Positions 1-7,905 of a stretch of 64,000 nt of DNA are shown piece after piece. How positions within the stretch are numbered: the stretch's first letter is position 1; each line of letters begins with the position of its first letter. The DNA comes from Bryobacterales bacterium. Lineage in GTDB: Bacteria; Acidobacteriota; Terriglobia; Bryobacterales; Bryobacteraceae. The notes under the pieces were generated by a model. The model searched no databases. It worked only from the letters and a program-made list of their open reading frames with translations, and had not been told where the DNA came from. Made by a program: the position numbers and the translations under genes. Location of the stretch: contig PLOR01000096.1 of assembly GCA_003142185.1 (NCBI GenBank), positions 1 through 64,000 on the forward strand. Direction: 5' to 3'.

Positions 1-130
1 ACAGGTGTGGTCGGGGACCTGCCTCACATGGGGCGAACATTTCCTGGCCGGCCGTCGTCATATTGAGAAGAGTGCTTCGTCTTAATCTCATGCCAGGTCA
101 ACGTTGCGGGCCAGCGGGAGTCTATAACTG

Positions 131-3100
131 GTGAAACGATCGGATTGCGCCGGCTCCTGCCGGCGCCGGAGAATTCCCCAATTGCGTACTATCCTCGCGG
201 CTGGCTTTACCCGGCCCGCTAAAACCTGCCTCCTTTTGTTGATGGCGGTTCTCAATCTGGCGGCCGTGGAGCACCACGGGCGAGTCACCTTCAACGGCTT
301 GCCGGTGCCAGGGGTCACGGTGACCGCGACCGAGGCCGGCAAGCGCCTGACTGCGGTGACGGACCAGCAGGGCGCCTACGCGTTCCCGGACCTCGCCGAA
401 GGAATCTGGACGATTCGCGTCGAGATGCTGTGCTTTGCGCCGATCGAGCGCGAAGTAGCGGTGGCGCCCGCCGCGCCCAGCCCCGAATGGCAGTTGCAAA
501 TGCTTCCGTTGGCGGAGATGCACGGCGCCGCTGCGCCAGCCGCACCGCCGGTGACGGCCAATGCGGCCTCCAGCCAGCCGCAACCGGCCGCGGCAGTGCC
601 CACGCCAGCACCGGTGCCCTCCATTCGCGGCAAGAAGAACGCGGTTCCCACGGTGGCTCCGCCGCAGAAGGGCTTTCAGAAAGCGGATGTGAACGCATCG
701 CCCGACGCCGCCAAGGTGGACAAGGAATCCGACAGCCAGGCCGTGACCGAGGCCGGCAAGGAGTCGAGCGACGGCTTCCTCATCAATGGCAGCGTGAACA
801 ACGCCGCCAATTCGGCCTTTAGCCAGTCGGCCGCATTCGGCAACTTCCGCCCCGGCGGCCGCGGGCTCTACAACGGCGGCATCGGCTTCACGATGGACAA
901 TTCGAACCTGGACGCCAGCCCGTTCTCCATCACCGGCCAGAATAGCCCCAAGCTTTCCTACAACCGCTTCACTGGCCTGGGCACTTTCGGCGGTCCGCTC
1001 AAGATCCCGGGCATGCACAACAATTGGCCTACTATCTTCGTCGCCTATCAATGGACGCGGAATCACAATGACAGCGTGCAAACCGGTTTGATGCCCACCG
1101 AGGCCGAACGCTCCGGCGATTTGTCGCAGGTGCTCGGCCTGGACGGCCAGCCGGTCGAGATCGCCGGTTTTCCGGGAAACCTGATCCCGCAGTCCCTCAT
1201 CAGCTCGCAAGCGCGCGACCTGCTGAGCCTTTATCCGCAGCCGAATTTCGCCGGATCGGCCGGATACAATTACCAGATTCCGACGCAGAGCGCGACGCAC
1301 CAGGACAGCCTGCAATCGCGGTTCAACAAGATGATCAACCGCAAGAACATGGTCAACGGCGGTTTCAATTTCCAGGACACCCGCTCCGACTCGCCCAACC
1401 TGTTCGACCTGGTGGATGAGTCGCATACGCTGGGCTTGAATGGCAACGTGAACTGGCGCCACTTTTTCTCGCAGCGGTTCACCTCGAGCTTCGGTTACTC
1501 CTACAGCCACTATTCTTCACGTGTCACTCCGTATTTCGCCAACCGCGTGGATGTTTCGGGAGATTTCGGCATCGGCGGTAACGACCAGAGCCCGGTCGAT
1601 TGGGGACCGCCGAGCCTGCAGTTTTCCTCCGGCATCAGTGGGATTTCCGATGCTCAGGCATCCAATAATCGGTTCCAGACCAGCGCCCTGTCGGCCAACC
1701 TGTTCTGGCTGCACGGCGCGCACAACATCACCTTCGGCGGCGATTTCCGCCGACAGCAGTTCAACTATCTGACGCAGCAGAACGCGCGCGGCAGTTTCAC
1801 CTTCACCGGTGCGGCGACCGAGATCTCCGCTAACGGCTCGCCCATTCCCGGCACTGGCAACGACTTGGCGGACTTCCTGCTCGGTGTGCCGGACACCAGC
1901 TCGATCGCGTTCGGCAACGCCGACAAGTATTTTCGGGAATCCGTTTCCGACGCTTTTGTGGCCGACGATTGGCGCGTCAGCCCGGGACTCAGCCTGAACC
2001 TGGGCCTGCGCTGGGAATATGGGGCTCCCGCCACCGAAGAGTACGGGCGGCTGGTGAACCTGGACGTCGCTCCGGGTTTTGCGAATGCGATTCCAGTGCT
2101 GGCTTCGGACCCGGTCGGCCCCCTCACCCTCCAGCACTATCCCGATTCGCTGCTGCGCCCCGACCGGCATGCCTTTCAGCCGCGCGTGGCCGTGGCGTGG
2201 CACCCGCTGCTGGGCTCCTCGATGGTGGTGCGCGCGGGTTACGGAATCTACTACAACACTTCGTTCTACCAGCCGCTGGCGCTGCAGATGGCGCAGCAAG
2301 AGCCGCTATCGAAAAGCCTCAGCGTCGCCAACACCACGACAATCACGGCGGCCGGCACCGTGGAGAATTCCCTGTCTCTGGCCAATGGGTTCCTTCCGTC
2401 GCTTGCCGCCGCCTTCGACACCTTCGCTATCGATCCCAACCTGCGCGCCGGCTATTCGCACAACTGGAATCTCTCCGTGCAGCGCGACCTGCCGGGATCG
2501 CTGGTGGCCACGCTCACTTATCTGGGAATCAAGGGCACCCGCGGCCTGCAGATGTTTCTCCCCAACACGTATCCGCTGGGCGCGGAAAACCCCTGCCCAT
2601 CGTGCCCGGCCGGGTATCTTTATGTGACCTCGAACGGCAATTCCACGCGAGAGAGCGGGCAGGCGCAGTTGCGGCGCCGTTTGCACAACGGGCTGTTGGC
2701 GAGCGTTCAATACACTTTCGCCAAGGCCATTGACGATTCCACCTTGGGCGGGCGTGGGCAAGGCGGCACGCTGATTGCGCAGAACTGGCTCGACCTGAGC
2801 GGCGAGCGCGGCCTGTCTAACTTCGACCAGCGCCATACGGTAAACGCGACCCTGCAATACACCACCGGGATGGGCGTGGCCGGCGGAACGCTGGTGGGCG
2901 GCTGGCGCGGCGCTGCGTTCAAGGACTGGACGTTCGTCCTACAGCCCACCGCGGGCACGGGGATGCCGCTGACGCCCATTTATCTGGCCGCCGTCAGCGG
3001 CACCGGCGTGACCGGGAGCATCCGGCCCGACTATACAGGCGCGCCGCTCTACAGCGATACCGGGGGCCGCAACCTCAATCCCGCGGCATACACCGCACCG

Positions 3101-3358
3101 CCCGCCGGCGAGTGGGGCGACGCCGGGCGGAATTCCATCACCGGGCCGGCGCAGTTCAGCATGAACGCATCCATGGCGCGAACTTTCCGCGTCACGGATC
3201 GCTGGAATGCCGACCTGCGGTTCGACGCGACCAACGTGCTCAACCATGTGACCTATTCGAGCTGGGTTACTACCGTTACCGACAGCGCCCTGTTTGGATT
3301 GCCCGTGTCGGCCAACGCCATGCGAGCTATGCAGGTCACCCTGCGGATGAGGTTTTGA
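131..3358 (+). CDS. Oar-like TonB-dependent receptor with carboxypeptidase-regulatory domain
   Basis: Outer-membrane beta-barrel protein of 1075 residues, probably involved in uptake or binding of large organic substrates. A hydrophobic signal stretch lies near residues 31-46. A carboxypeptidase-regulatory-like beta-sandwich follows at about 47-120, with the pattern of variable Gly-Val-Thr-Val and Gly-Ala-Tyr-Ala-Phe turns. A Pro/Ala-rich linker runs to about 200, and the rest is Tyr/Asn/Gly-rich barrel strands. The chain ends in Arg-Met-Arg-Phe, and a C-terminal Phe is typical of outer-membrane barrels. No clear plug domain is visible. The start is a GTG with GGGAG 10 bases upstream; a later start is possible because the n-region before the signal is long. 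It is followed by the VWFA gene on the same strand, separated by palindromic repeats. Confidence 0.85.
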   Translation: MKRSDCAGSCRRRRIPQLRTILAAGFTRPAKTCLLLLMAVLNLAAVEHHGRVTFNGLPVPGVTVTATEAGKRLTAVTDQQGAYAFPDLAEGIWTIRVEMLCFAPIEREVAVAPAAPSPEWQLQMLPLAEMHGAAAPAAPPVTANAASSQPQPAAAVPTPAPVPSIRGKKNAVPTVAPPQKGFQKADVNASPDAAKVDKESDSQAVTEAGKESSDGFLINGSVNNAANSAFSQSAAFGNFRPGGRGLYNGGIGFTMDNSNLDASPFSITGQNSPKLSYNRFTGLGTFGGPLKIPGMHNNWPTIFVAYQWTRNHNDSVQTGLMPTEAERSGDLSQVLGLDGQPVEIAGFPGNLIPQSLISSQARDLLSLYPQPNFAGSAGYNYQIPTQSATHQDSLQSRFNKMINRKNMVNGGFNFQDTRSDSPNLFDLVDESHTLGLNGNVNWRHFFSQRFTSSFGYSYSHYSSRVTPYFANRVDVSGDFGIGGNDQSPVDWGPPSLQFSSGISGISDAQASNNRFQTSALSANLFWLHGAHNITFGGDFRRQQFNYLTQQNARGSFTFTGAATEISANGSPIPGTGNDLADFLLGVPDTSSIAFGNADKYFRESVSDAFVADDWRVSPGLSLNLGLRWEYGAPATEEYGRLVNLDVAPGFANAIPVLASDPVGPLTLQHYPDSLLRPDRHAFQPRVAVAWHPLLGSSMVVRAGYGIYYNTSFYQPLALQMAQQEPLSKSLSVANTTTITAAGTVENSLSLANGFLPSLAAAFDTFAIDPNLRAGYSHNWNLSVQRDLPGSLVATLTYLGIKGTRGLQMFLPNTYPLGAENPCPSCPAGYLYVTSNGNSTRESGQAQLRRRLHNGLLASVQYTFAKAIDDSTLGGRGQGGTLIAQNWLDLSGERGLSNFDQRHTVNATLQYTTGMGVAGGTLVGGWRGAAFKDWTFVLQPTAGTGMPLTPIYLAAVSGTGVTGSIRPDYTGAPLYSDTGGRNLNPAAYTAPPAGEWGDAGRNSITGPAQFSMNASMARTFRVTDRWNADLRFDATNVLNHVTYSSWVTTVTDSALFGLPVSANAMRAMQVTLRMRF

Positions 3359-3400
3359 GATGATGCCGAACCAGAAATCCGCCGTGCCATCCCGGCCAGC

Positions 3401-3520
3401 GACGTGGCGCACGCACTCGTCGGTGCCGTGTCGAGACTCCTCTCGACACCCGGTCGGCGCTGGGAAGCCGGGCGTCGGCACGAGTGCCGACGCGGCACGC
3501 ACGAGTGCGTGCGCCACGTC
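3401..3520. repeat. Four-hairpin palindromic element, copy 1
   Basis: About 120 bp bounded by inverted arms starting GACGTGGCGCACGCACTC and ending with its near reverse complement. Each arm is itself a hairpin, with a GCACGCA/TGCGTGC stem and a 4-base loop. Between them sit a GTGTCGAGA/TCTCGACAC hairpin and then a GTCGGCA/TGCCGAC hairpin. The same element occurs at 36431, 47434 and 51574. Here it fills the gap between the receptor and the VWFA gene and happens to stay open in the VWFA reading frame. Confidence 0.9.
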
Positions 3521-3530
3521 GGCCGGCGGC

Positions 3531-3562
3531 GACAGGCCACGAAAGGCGATGGCCTGTCCTAC
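3531..3562. repeat. Short hairpin unit (family 2), single copy
   Basis: A GACAGGCCA stem, a 10-base loop, TGGCCTGTC and a CTAC tail. The same unit, with compensating stem changes, occurs in pairs at 17893, 33754 and 55544. The ATG at 3549 that best starts the VWFA gene lies in the loop/stem junction of this unit. Confidence 0.85.
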
Positions 3563-5618
3563 TTTGCTTGCCATTGTGGCCGCCGTTGCTGTCGCGGCGC
3601 AGCAGCCCGAACCGGTGGCGAAGTTTCAATCCACCACACAGCTCGTGGTGGAGACCGTCACGGTGAAGGACAAGGACGGCAAGACGATCGACGGTTTAAC
3701 TGCGAAGGATTTCGTGGTCACCGAAAACGGCCAGCCGCAAACCATCAGCTTCTGCGAATTTCAGCAGCTCGATAACACGCCCGCGCCGCCGCCCGCAACG
3801 GTGGCGCGGCTGACCGAACCGAAAGCCGCGCCGAACGTCACCAGCACGCCGATTGCGCCGGAAGCCCCGGGCGACATACGCTACCGCGACCGGCGGCTGC
3901 TGGCGCTCTATTTCGACATGAGCGCCATGCCGGTGCCGGACCAGTTGCGGGCGCTCCAGGCGGCACAGAAATTCCTGCGCTCGGGGATCGCCGCCGCCGA
4001 CCTGGTGGCCCTGATGGAGTACGAAGGCGGCGCGGTGAAAGTGCTACAGGACTTCACGGCCGACCGCGACCTGCTGCAGCAGACCATCCAGAAACTGATC
4101 GTTGGCGAAGGCGAGGGATTCCAGGAATCCGACAGCGACGACATGGCTTCGGACACTTTCTCCGCCTTCGGCCAGGACGATAGCGAATTCAACGTCTTCA
4201 ACACCGACCGCCAGCTTTCCGCCATTCAGACCGCCGCGAAGATGCTCGGCAATCTGAATGAGAAGAAGGCGCTGATCTACTTTGCCAGCGGCATGCGCCT
4301 CAATGGCGTCGATAACCAGGCGCAATTGCGCGCCACCACCAACGCCGCCATCCGCGCCAACGTGGCGCTGTTCACCATCGACGCGCGGGGCCTGGTGGCG
4401 TTGCCGCCGATGGGCGATGCCACCCACGGATCGGCGGGCGGCGCGTCCATGTATTCCGGCGCGGGCGCGATGGCCAATATGCAGAGTTTGCAAAGCTCGC
4501 AGGATACGATGTACACGCTGGCCTCCGACACGGGCGGCAAGGCGCTGCTCGATGTCAACGACCTGGGCCGCGGCATCCTCAATGCGCAGGAAGCCCTTTC
4601 CAGTTACTACATCATCGGCTACTATACGACCAATTCCGCATTGGATGGCAAGTTCCGCCGCGTGAAGATCGCGCTTAAGGAAATAACTTCGGCCAAGCTC
4701 GACTACCGCCAGGGTTACTTCGGCGGCAAGGAATTCAATAAGTTCACGGCCGCGGATAAAGAACGGCAGCTCGAAGAGGCGCTGATGCTCGGCGACCCCA
4801 TCACCGACCTGACCATCGCCATGGAGGTCAATTACTTTCAGCTCAACCACGCCGAATATTACGTGCCGGTGGTGATGAAGATTCCGGGCAGCGAGCTGGC
4901 GCTGGCGCGCCGCGGCGGCGCCGAGCGCACGGTGATCGATTTCATCGGCGAAATCAAGGACGAATACGGAACCACCATCCAGAACATTCGCGATAAGGTG
5001 GATATCAAGTTGAGCGGCGAAACCGCCGCCGAGCTGGTCAAGCGTCCCATCGAGTACGATACTGGTTACACGCTTCTGCCGGGAACTTACACCATCAAAG
5101 TGCTGGCTCGCGATGACGAAACCGGGCGCATAGGCACTTACATGAGTAAGTTCGTAATTCCTAATCTGAATAAGGAAGACAAGCGGATACCCATCAGCTC
5201 GGTGGTCCTGAGCAGCCAGCGGGTGGATTTGAAAGACGCTCTCTTCACCGCCGGCAAAGACAAGTTACAGGTGATGAATCCGCTGGTTCTGGACGGCCAG
5301 AAGCTGATTCCCAGCGTGACGCGCGTATTCAGCGCAGCCCGCGAGATGTACGTCTACCTGCAAGCTTATGAATCCGCCGCCGCGCCCGAGCCGGTGGTCG
5401 CCTTTGTGACCTTTTACCGCGGCCGGGCGAAGGTCTTCGAAACCCCGCCGTTGCAGGTGTCGGAGCTGTTGCAAAGCCGCATCAAGACCTTGCCGCTGAA
5501 GTTCAGCCTGTCGCTAGCCAAGCTGCCTCCCGGCCGCTACAACTGCCAGATCTCGGTAGTCGACCCGGCAGCGCAGAAAGCCGCGTTTTGGCAGGCGCCG
5601 ATTATGCTGGTGCCGTAG
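3549..5618 (+). CDS. Secreted VWFA-related protein (acidobacterial TIGR03436 type)
   Basis: Secreted or periplasmic protein of unknown role. The mature N-terminus has the family signature: a Val-rich strand, an Asp-Lys-Asp-Gly-Lys turn, then Leu-Thr-Ala-Lys-Asp-Phe and Glu-Asn-Gly-Gln-Pro-Gln. A von Willebrand A-like domain follows, beginning at the strand Leu-Ala-Leu-Tyr-Phe-Asp-Met-Ser. The metal site is degenerate (Asp-Met-Ser-Ala-Met rather than Asp-x-Ser-x-Ser). The remaining part, roughly 300 residues, looks like beta-sandwich domains. The start chosen is ATG 3549, which directly precedes a signal peptide (Leu-Leu-Ala-Ile-Val-Ala then Ala-Ala-Gln). The frame is open back to ATG 3360, but those 63 codons are palindromic-repeat sequence. 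No convincing ribosome site precedes 3549, so the start is uncertain. Confidence 0.8.
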   Translation: MACPTLLAIVAAVAVAAQQPEPVAKFQSTTQLVVETVTVKDKDGKTIDGLTAKDFVVTENGQPQTISFCEFQQLDNTPAPPPATVARLTEPKAAPNVTSTPIAPEAPGDIRYRDRRLLALYFDMSAMPVPDQLRALQAAQKFLRSGIAAADLVALMEYEGGAVKVLQDFTADRDLLQQTIQKLIVGEGEGFQESDSDDMASDTFSAFGQDDSEFNVFNTDRQLSAIQTAAKMLGNLNEKKALIYFASGMRLNGVDNQAQLRATTNAAIRANVALFTIDARGLVALPPMGDATHGSAGGASMYSGAGAMANMQSLQSSQDTMYTLASDTGGKALLDVNDLGRGILNAQEALSSYYIIGYYTTNSALDGKFRRVKIALKEITSAKLDYRQGYFGGKEFNKFTAADKERQLEEALMLGDPITDLTIAMEVNYFQLNHAEYYVPVVMKIPGSELALARRGGAERTVIDFIGEIKDEYGTTIQNIRDKVDIKLSGETAAELVKRPIEYDTGYTLLPGTYTIKVLARDDETGRIGTYMSKFVIPNLNKEDKRIPISSVVLSSQRVDLKDALFTAGKDKLQVMNPLVLDGQKLIPSVTRVFSAAREMYVYLQAYESAAAPEPVVAFVTFYRGRAKVFETPPLQVSELLQSRIKTLPLKFSLSLAKLPPGRYNCQISVVDPAAQKAAFWQAPIMLVP

Positions 5619-5662
5619 GGGGCGCTGGGGAACGAACAGGACAGCGAGTCGGGACATACGCT

Positions 5663-5950
5663 ATGATCGAAGCGATGGCAACGGTCCGCATTACGGAGGC
5701 CGAACTCGCCCGCGATATCCACGCCGTGCTGGCCCAGGTCCAGGAAGGCGTCGAAGTGATCGTGGAGCAGGACCATCGTCCGGTGGCGGTTATTCGCACA
5801 CCGCACCGGAGCGGACGGCCCATCTCGGAGATCCTCCGGCACGCGAAGGAGCGCAACTCCACGGTCACACTCGATCCTGACTTCGGAAAGGACCTGGAGG
5901 CGGTTATCGCCAGCCACCAGCAACCATGGCATCCGCCGTCCTGGGAGTAG
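5663..5950 (+). CDS. Phd/YefM-type antitoxin
   Basis: A 95-residue protein resembling the DNA-binding antitoxins of type II toxin-antitoxin systems. The pattern is Val-Arg-Ile-Thr-Glu-Ala-Glu-Leu, a helix of Ile-His-Ala-Val-Leu, Gly-Val-Glu-Val-Ile-Val-Glu and Pro-Val-Ala-Val-Ile, the usual Phd/YefM fold. The start may be ATG 5663 or the internal ATG 5675. The antitoxin frame overlaps a very short frame that looks like the first residues of a PIN toxin (5926-5982), so this is probably an antitoxin that has lost its partner. Confidence 0.75.
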   Translation: MIEAMATVRITEAELARDIHAVLAQVQEGVEVIVEQDHRPVAVIRTPHRSGRPISEILRHAKERNSTVTLDPDFGKDLEAVIASHQQPWHPPSWE

Positions 5951-5982
5951 TGCTCGACTTCAGCGTCGTCCTGAAGCTATAG
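5926..5982 (+). pseudogene. Remnant of PIN-domain toxin N-terminus
   Basis: An ATG overlapping the end of the antitoxin opens an 18-codon frame reading Met-Ala-Ser-Ala-Val-Leu-Gly-Val-Val-Leu-Asp-Phe-Ser-Val-Val-Leu-Lys-Leu, then a TAG. The Val-Val-Leu-Asp-x-Ser-Val pattern matches the first strand and first catalytic Asp of VapC toxins such as the one ending at 6741. The overlap with the antitoxin stop is the usual TA arrangement. No PIN body follows; the next gene is convergent and starts its 3' end at 5991. I infer a deleted toxin, but 18 residues is little evidence. Confidence 0.45.
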
Positions 5983-5990
5983 CGACCTTC

Positions 5991-6371
5991 TCACCCGACC
6001 AGGAGCGCAAGGCCGGCGGCGGCGGCGAATGCGCGAAAATCGCGGTCTCGCGTGAGGAGAGGAATCCCGCTATCGATGCAGCTCTGGGCGATCAGAGCAT
6101 CGCCGAGGCGCGCTTTGCGGCGCTTTGCCAGCACCTTCGCTCGTAACTCGGCGGCCCGTTGCCAATAGCCTGAACCTATCTCAACGAGAGGCAGCTCCGA
6201 GAGGGTTTGCGAAACCTCTGCAGGAAGCCTCGGGTCACTCAGCACCTCGGTGAGCACAACCGGCAGCATGAGCACTTGCCGGTCCTCAAGCGCCCTATCG
6301 AGCAGGTCCGTGTCTTCGCCGCCGTCTCCTTGCAGGAAGGCGATCCAGGTGCTGGTGTCAACCGCGATCAT
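5991..6371 (-). CDS. VapC-type PIN-domain ribonuclease toxin
   Basis: A 126-residue PIN-domain protein, predicted metal-dependent RNase of a type II toxin-antitoxin pair. The acidic residues expected at the active site are present: Asp5 in Val-Asp-Thr-Ser, Glu42 in Leu-Thr-Glu-Val-Leu, Asp91 in Gly-Asp-Ala-Leu-Ile-Ala and Asp109/111 near Leu-Thr-Arg-Asp-Arg-Asp-Phe. The length is normal for VapC. It overlaps the upstream antitoxin by 4 bases, so the two are translated together. The active site is intact, so it is probably functional. Confidence 0.88.
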   Translation of the reverse strand: MIAVDTSTWIAFLQGDGGEDTDLLDRALEDRQVLMLPVVLTEVLSDPRLPAEVSQTLSELPLVEIGSGYWQRAAELRAKVLAKRRKARLGDALIAQSCIDSGIPLLTRDRDFRAFAAAAGLALLVG

Positions 6372-6571
6372 CGGTCGGCCTTCAGATCGGCTAACGCGCG
6401 CGTGAAGCGAACCTTGCCCCGGAGTTGGCGCAACCGGGCATAGGCATGCGACGCCGCGACCAACTGCAGGCCGGTACGAACGGTCTCGGTGATGCCGCTA
6501 CCGCTGGCCCGTTGCGCCCTTTCGAGAAGCTCCGGCGGCACCTCGACGGTGATTTTGCGCGCGGTTTCCAT
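6368..6571 (-). CDS. VapB-type antitoxin of the 5991 toxin
   Basis: A 67-residue protein with a beta strand (Lys-Ile-Thr-Val-Glu-Val-Pro), Pro-Glu-Leu-Leu-Glu-Arg-Ala and Thr-Glu-Thr-Val-Arg-Thr-Gly-Leu, a ribbon-helix-helix-like antitoxin pattern. The ATG at 6571 has AAGG four bases upstream; a GTG three bases earlier is also possible. The leader contains two GGTATC direct repeats around a CATATG core (about 6581-6599), a plausible autoregulatory operator. It forms a co-directional pair with the PIN toxin gene that follows. Confidence 0.78.
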   Translation of the reverse strand: METARKITVEVPPELLERAQRASGSGITETVRTGLQLVAASHAYARLRQLRGKVRFTRALADLKADR

Positions 6572-6740
6572 CACGCCTTAAGATACCATATGCGATACCA
6601 GTGTTGAGTATGGCCTATTGACAAACCCCGTGCCAGTCTATGTGTTTCCATTTTCCGGGACTGGCGGCGCACCACACCCAGTGTCTCTTGGAAAATAAGT
6701 AAACATGTAGCATGTCACCCGTCTTCCGCGGTGGAATCGG

Positions 6741-7160
6741 CTATGGGGTCTCACTGCCGTGGGTGACAAGGGCCACCCCTTCGCCGGCGGCTGCCTTTCG
6801 CAGATCGCCGTCGAGCGTCGCCAAGGGCAAGCCCTCGCGCCGAGCCAATTCCAAATAGGCGGCATCGTATACAGACAGCCGGTGGGAGCGTGCCAGCCGA
6901 AGGACGGCGTTCTCGTCGGGCGACTGGTCCGCCCGCAGGCGCAGCAGCGAGAGGTTCATTAGAAAAGCGGCGGTGTCGGATTCCGCGATGCGCCGGCGGC
7001 GTTCGTTCACGATCAGGATATTCCGCACTTCGAACCACCACAGGCCGGGCACGACGCCCTCTTCGGCTTGCATTCGCTCGAAAGCCGCGCTGGCGTCGGG
7101 GTGGTCTTCATCGTCGAACGCCCAGCACGCCGTAACGGATGCATCCAGGACGAATGCCAT
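6741..7160 (-). CDS. VapC-type PIN-domain ribonuclease toxin
   Basis: A 139-residue PIN protein with the motif Phe-Val-Leu-Asp-Ala-Ser-Val at its start (Asp6), Glu44 in Trp-Phe-Glu-Val-Arg-Asn, Asp99 in Val-Tyr-Asp-Ala-Ala-Tyr and Asp117/119 in Ala-Thr-Leu-Asp-Gly-Asp. All four acidic positions of the nuclease site are present. Its start overlaps the stop of the antitoxin gene by one base. This is a second complete TA pair, about 370 bases from the first and of a different antitoxin class. Confidence 0.9.
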   Translation of the reverse strand: MAFVLDASVTACWAFDDEDHPDASAAFERMQAEEGVVPGLWWFEVRNILIVNERRRRIAESDTAAFLMNLSLLRLRADQSPDENAVLRLARSHRLSVYDAAYLELARREGLPLATLDGDLRKAAAGEGVALVTHGSETP

Positions 7161-7405
7161 CAGGACTTCCGTCCCTCATCGCGGGCCGACAACAACTCGG
7201 CCGTGGTGATTCCGCCGGTTCGCTTTCTGAGCTTTCGGATGGCCCCGAGGGCTTTGTCGATTTCCGCCTGGCGCCGATCGGGTTCGGGCACGATTCGCGC
7301 GATGCGGTGTCCATGGCGCGTGATGATCAGCGTCGCCCCCCGCTCGACTTCGTCCAGGAGCTGGGGAAGATGGGTTTTAGCCTCCGATGCTTGAATCTCG
7401 CGCAT
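7160..7405 (-). CDS. Phd/YefM-type antitoxin of the 6741 toxin
   Basis: An 81-residue antitoxin. The N-terminal half has the Phd/YefM pattern: Glu-Ile-Gln-Ala-Ser-Glu-Ala-Lys, Leu-Pro-Gln-Leu-Leu-Asp-Glu-Val-Glu-Arg-Gly and Ile-Thr-Arg-His-Gly-His-Arg-Ile-Ala. The charged C-terminal tail would wrap the toxin. Inverted repeats ATACAAT (7404-7410) and ATTGTAT (7435-7441) flank the start region. On the coding strand the distal one gives a TACAAT -10 box, so they could serve as promoter and operator for self-repression. Confidence 0.85.
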   Translation of the reverse strand: MREIQASEAKTHLPQLLDEVERGATLIITRHGHRIARIVPEPDRRQAEIDKALGAIRKLRKRTGGITTAELLSARDEGRKS

Positions 7406-7458
7406 ACAATCAACCAGCCGATTCGACCAGTCTCATTGTATCACGGGGTTCACGAAAA

Positions 7459-7557
7459 CAGGAAACACGTCGCCTGTCACGCGTTTCCTGCAAAGCGGGG
7501 TGGCTCATGCAGCCCACCTGCCAGGTTCCCGAAAGATAGTACTTTGGTCCCGGGAAC
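7459..7557 (+). ncRNA. Candidate GEMM-like (cyclic dinucleotide) riboswitch leader
   Basis: A structured leader about 105 bases upstream of the Flp pilin start. A CAGGAAAC/GTTTCCTG stem (7459-7466 with 7483-7490) is followed at once by CAAAGC. Then comes an imperfect GGTGGCT/AGCCCACC stem and the tail GCCAGGTTCCCGAA (7520-7533). GCAAAGC and GCC-GGTT-CCGAA are conserved pieces of GEMM riboswitches, but the usual GACGCAAAG context is not matched. The tail can instead pair in a second hairpin, GTTCCCG (7525-7531) with CGGGAAC (7551-7557), which could be an expression switch. The resemblance is by eye only. Confidence 0.35.
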
Positions 7558-7663
7558 GGTGTGATTTCCCACAAGGCCGAACCTGGAATCAGCAACTTGC
7601 GGACGTTAGTACGTGGCATTCCACCTGCCTTGGATCTCACCAACTTGCTGGAGGGCAAATCCA

Positions 7664-7849
7664 ATGTCGTTACTGACTTCGTTTTGGAACGGTGATCAAG
7701 GACAAGATCTGATCGAATACACGCTACTTTTGGCTTTTGTGACGCTGGCTTCGGCGGCGCTTCTGATCGGCGCCGGCGGCAGCATCCAGGGCATCTGGAC
7801 GACAACCAATTCCCAGTTGGCCGCTGCCGCCGCATCCGCGTCAACGTAA
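7664..7849 (+). CDS. Flp/Tad-type pilin
   Basis: A 61-residue prepilin. A short polar leader ends in Gly13, followed by Gln-Asp-Leu-Ile-Glu-Tyr, the Gly / xxxx-Glu-Tyr prepilin-peptidase site with Glu at +5 and Tyr at +6, then about 20 hydrophobic residues. The ATG at 7664 has GGAGGG ten bases upstream; an in-frame ATG at 7613 would put an atypical extension before the leader. No tad assembly genes (ATPase, TadB/C, RcpA, prepilin peptidase) are near, so this is a lone pilin gene. Possibly controlled by the structured leader upstream. Confidence 0.82.
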   Translation: MSLLTSFWNGDQGQDLIEYTLLLAFVTLASAALLIGAGGSIQGIWTTTNSQLAAAAASAST

Positions 7850-7905
7850 CGTTCCGCCGCACAGCGTCTTTGGGCGTTGCCGGGCCCGCAAGCTCCCGGC
7901 TGCGC

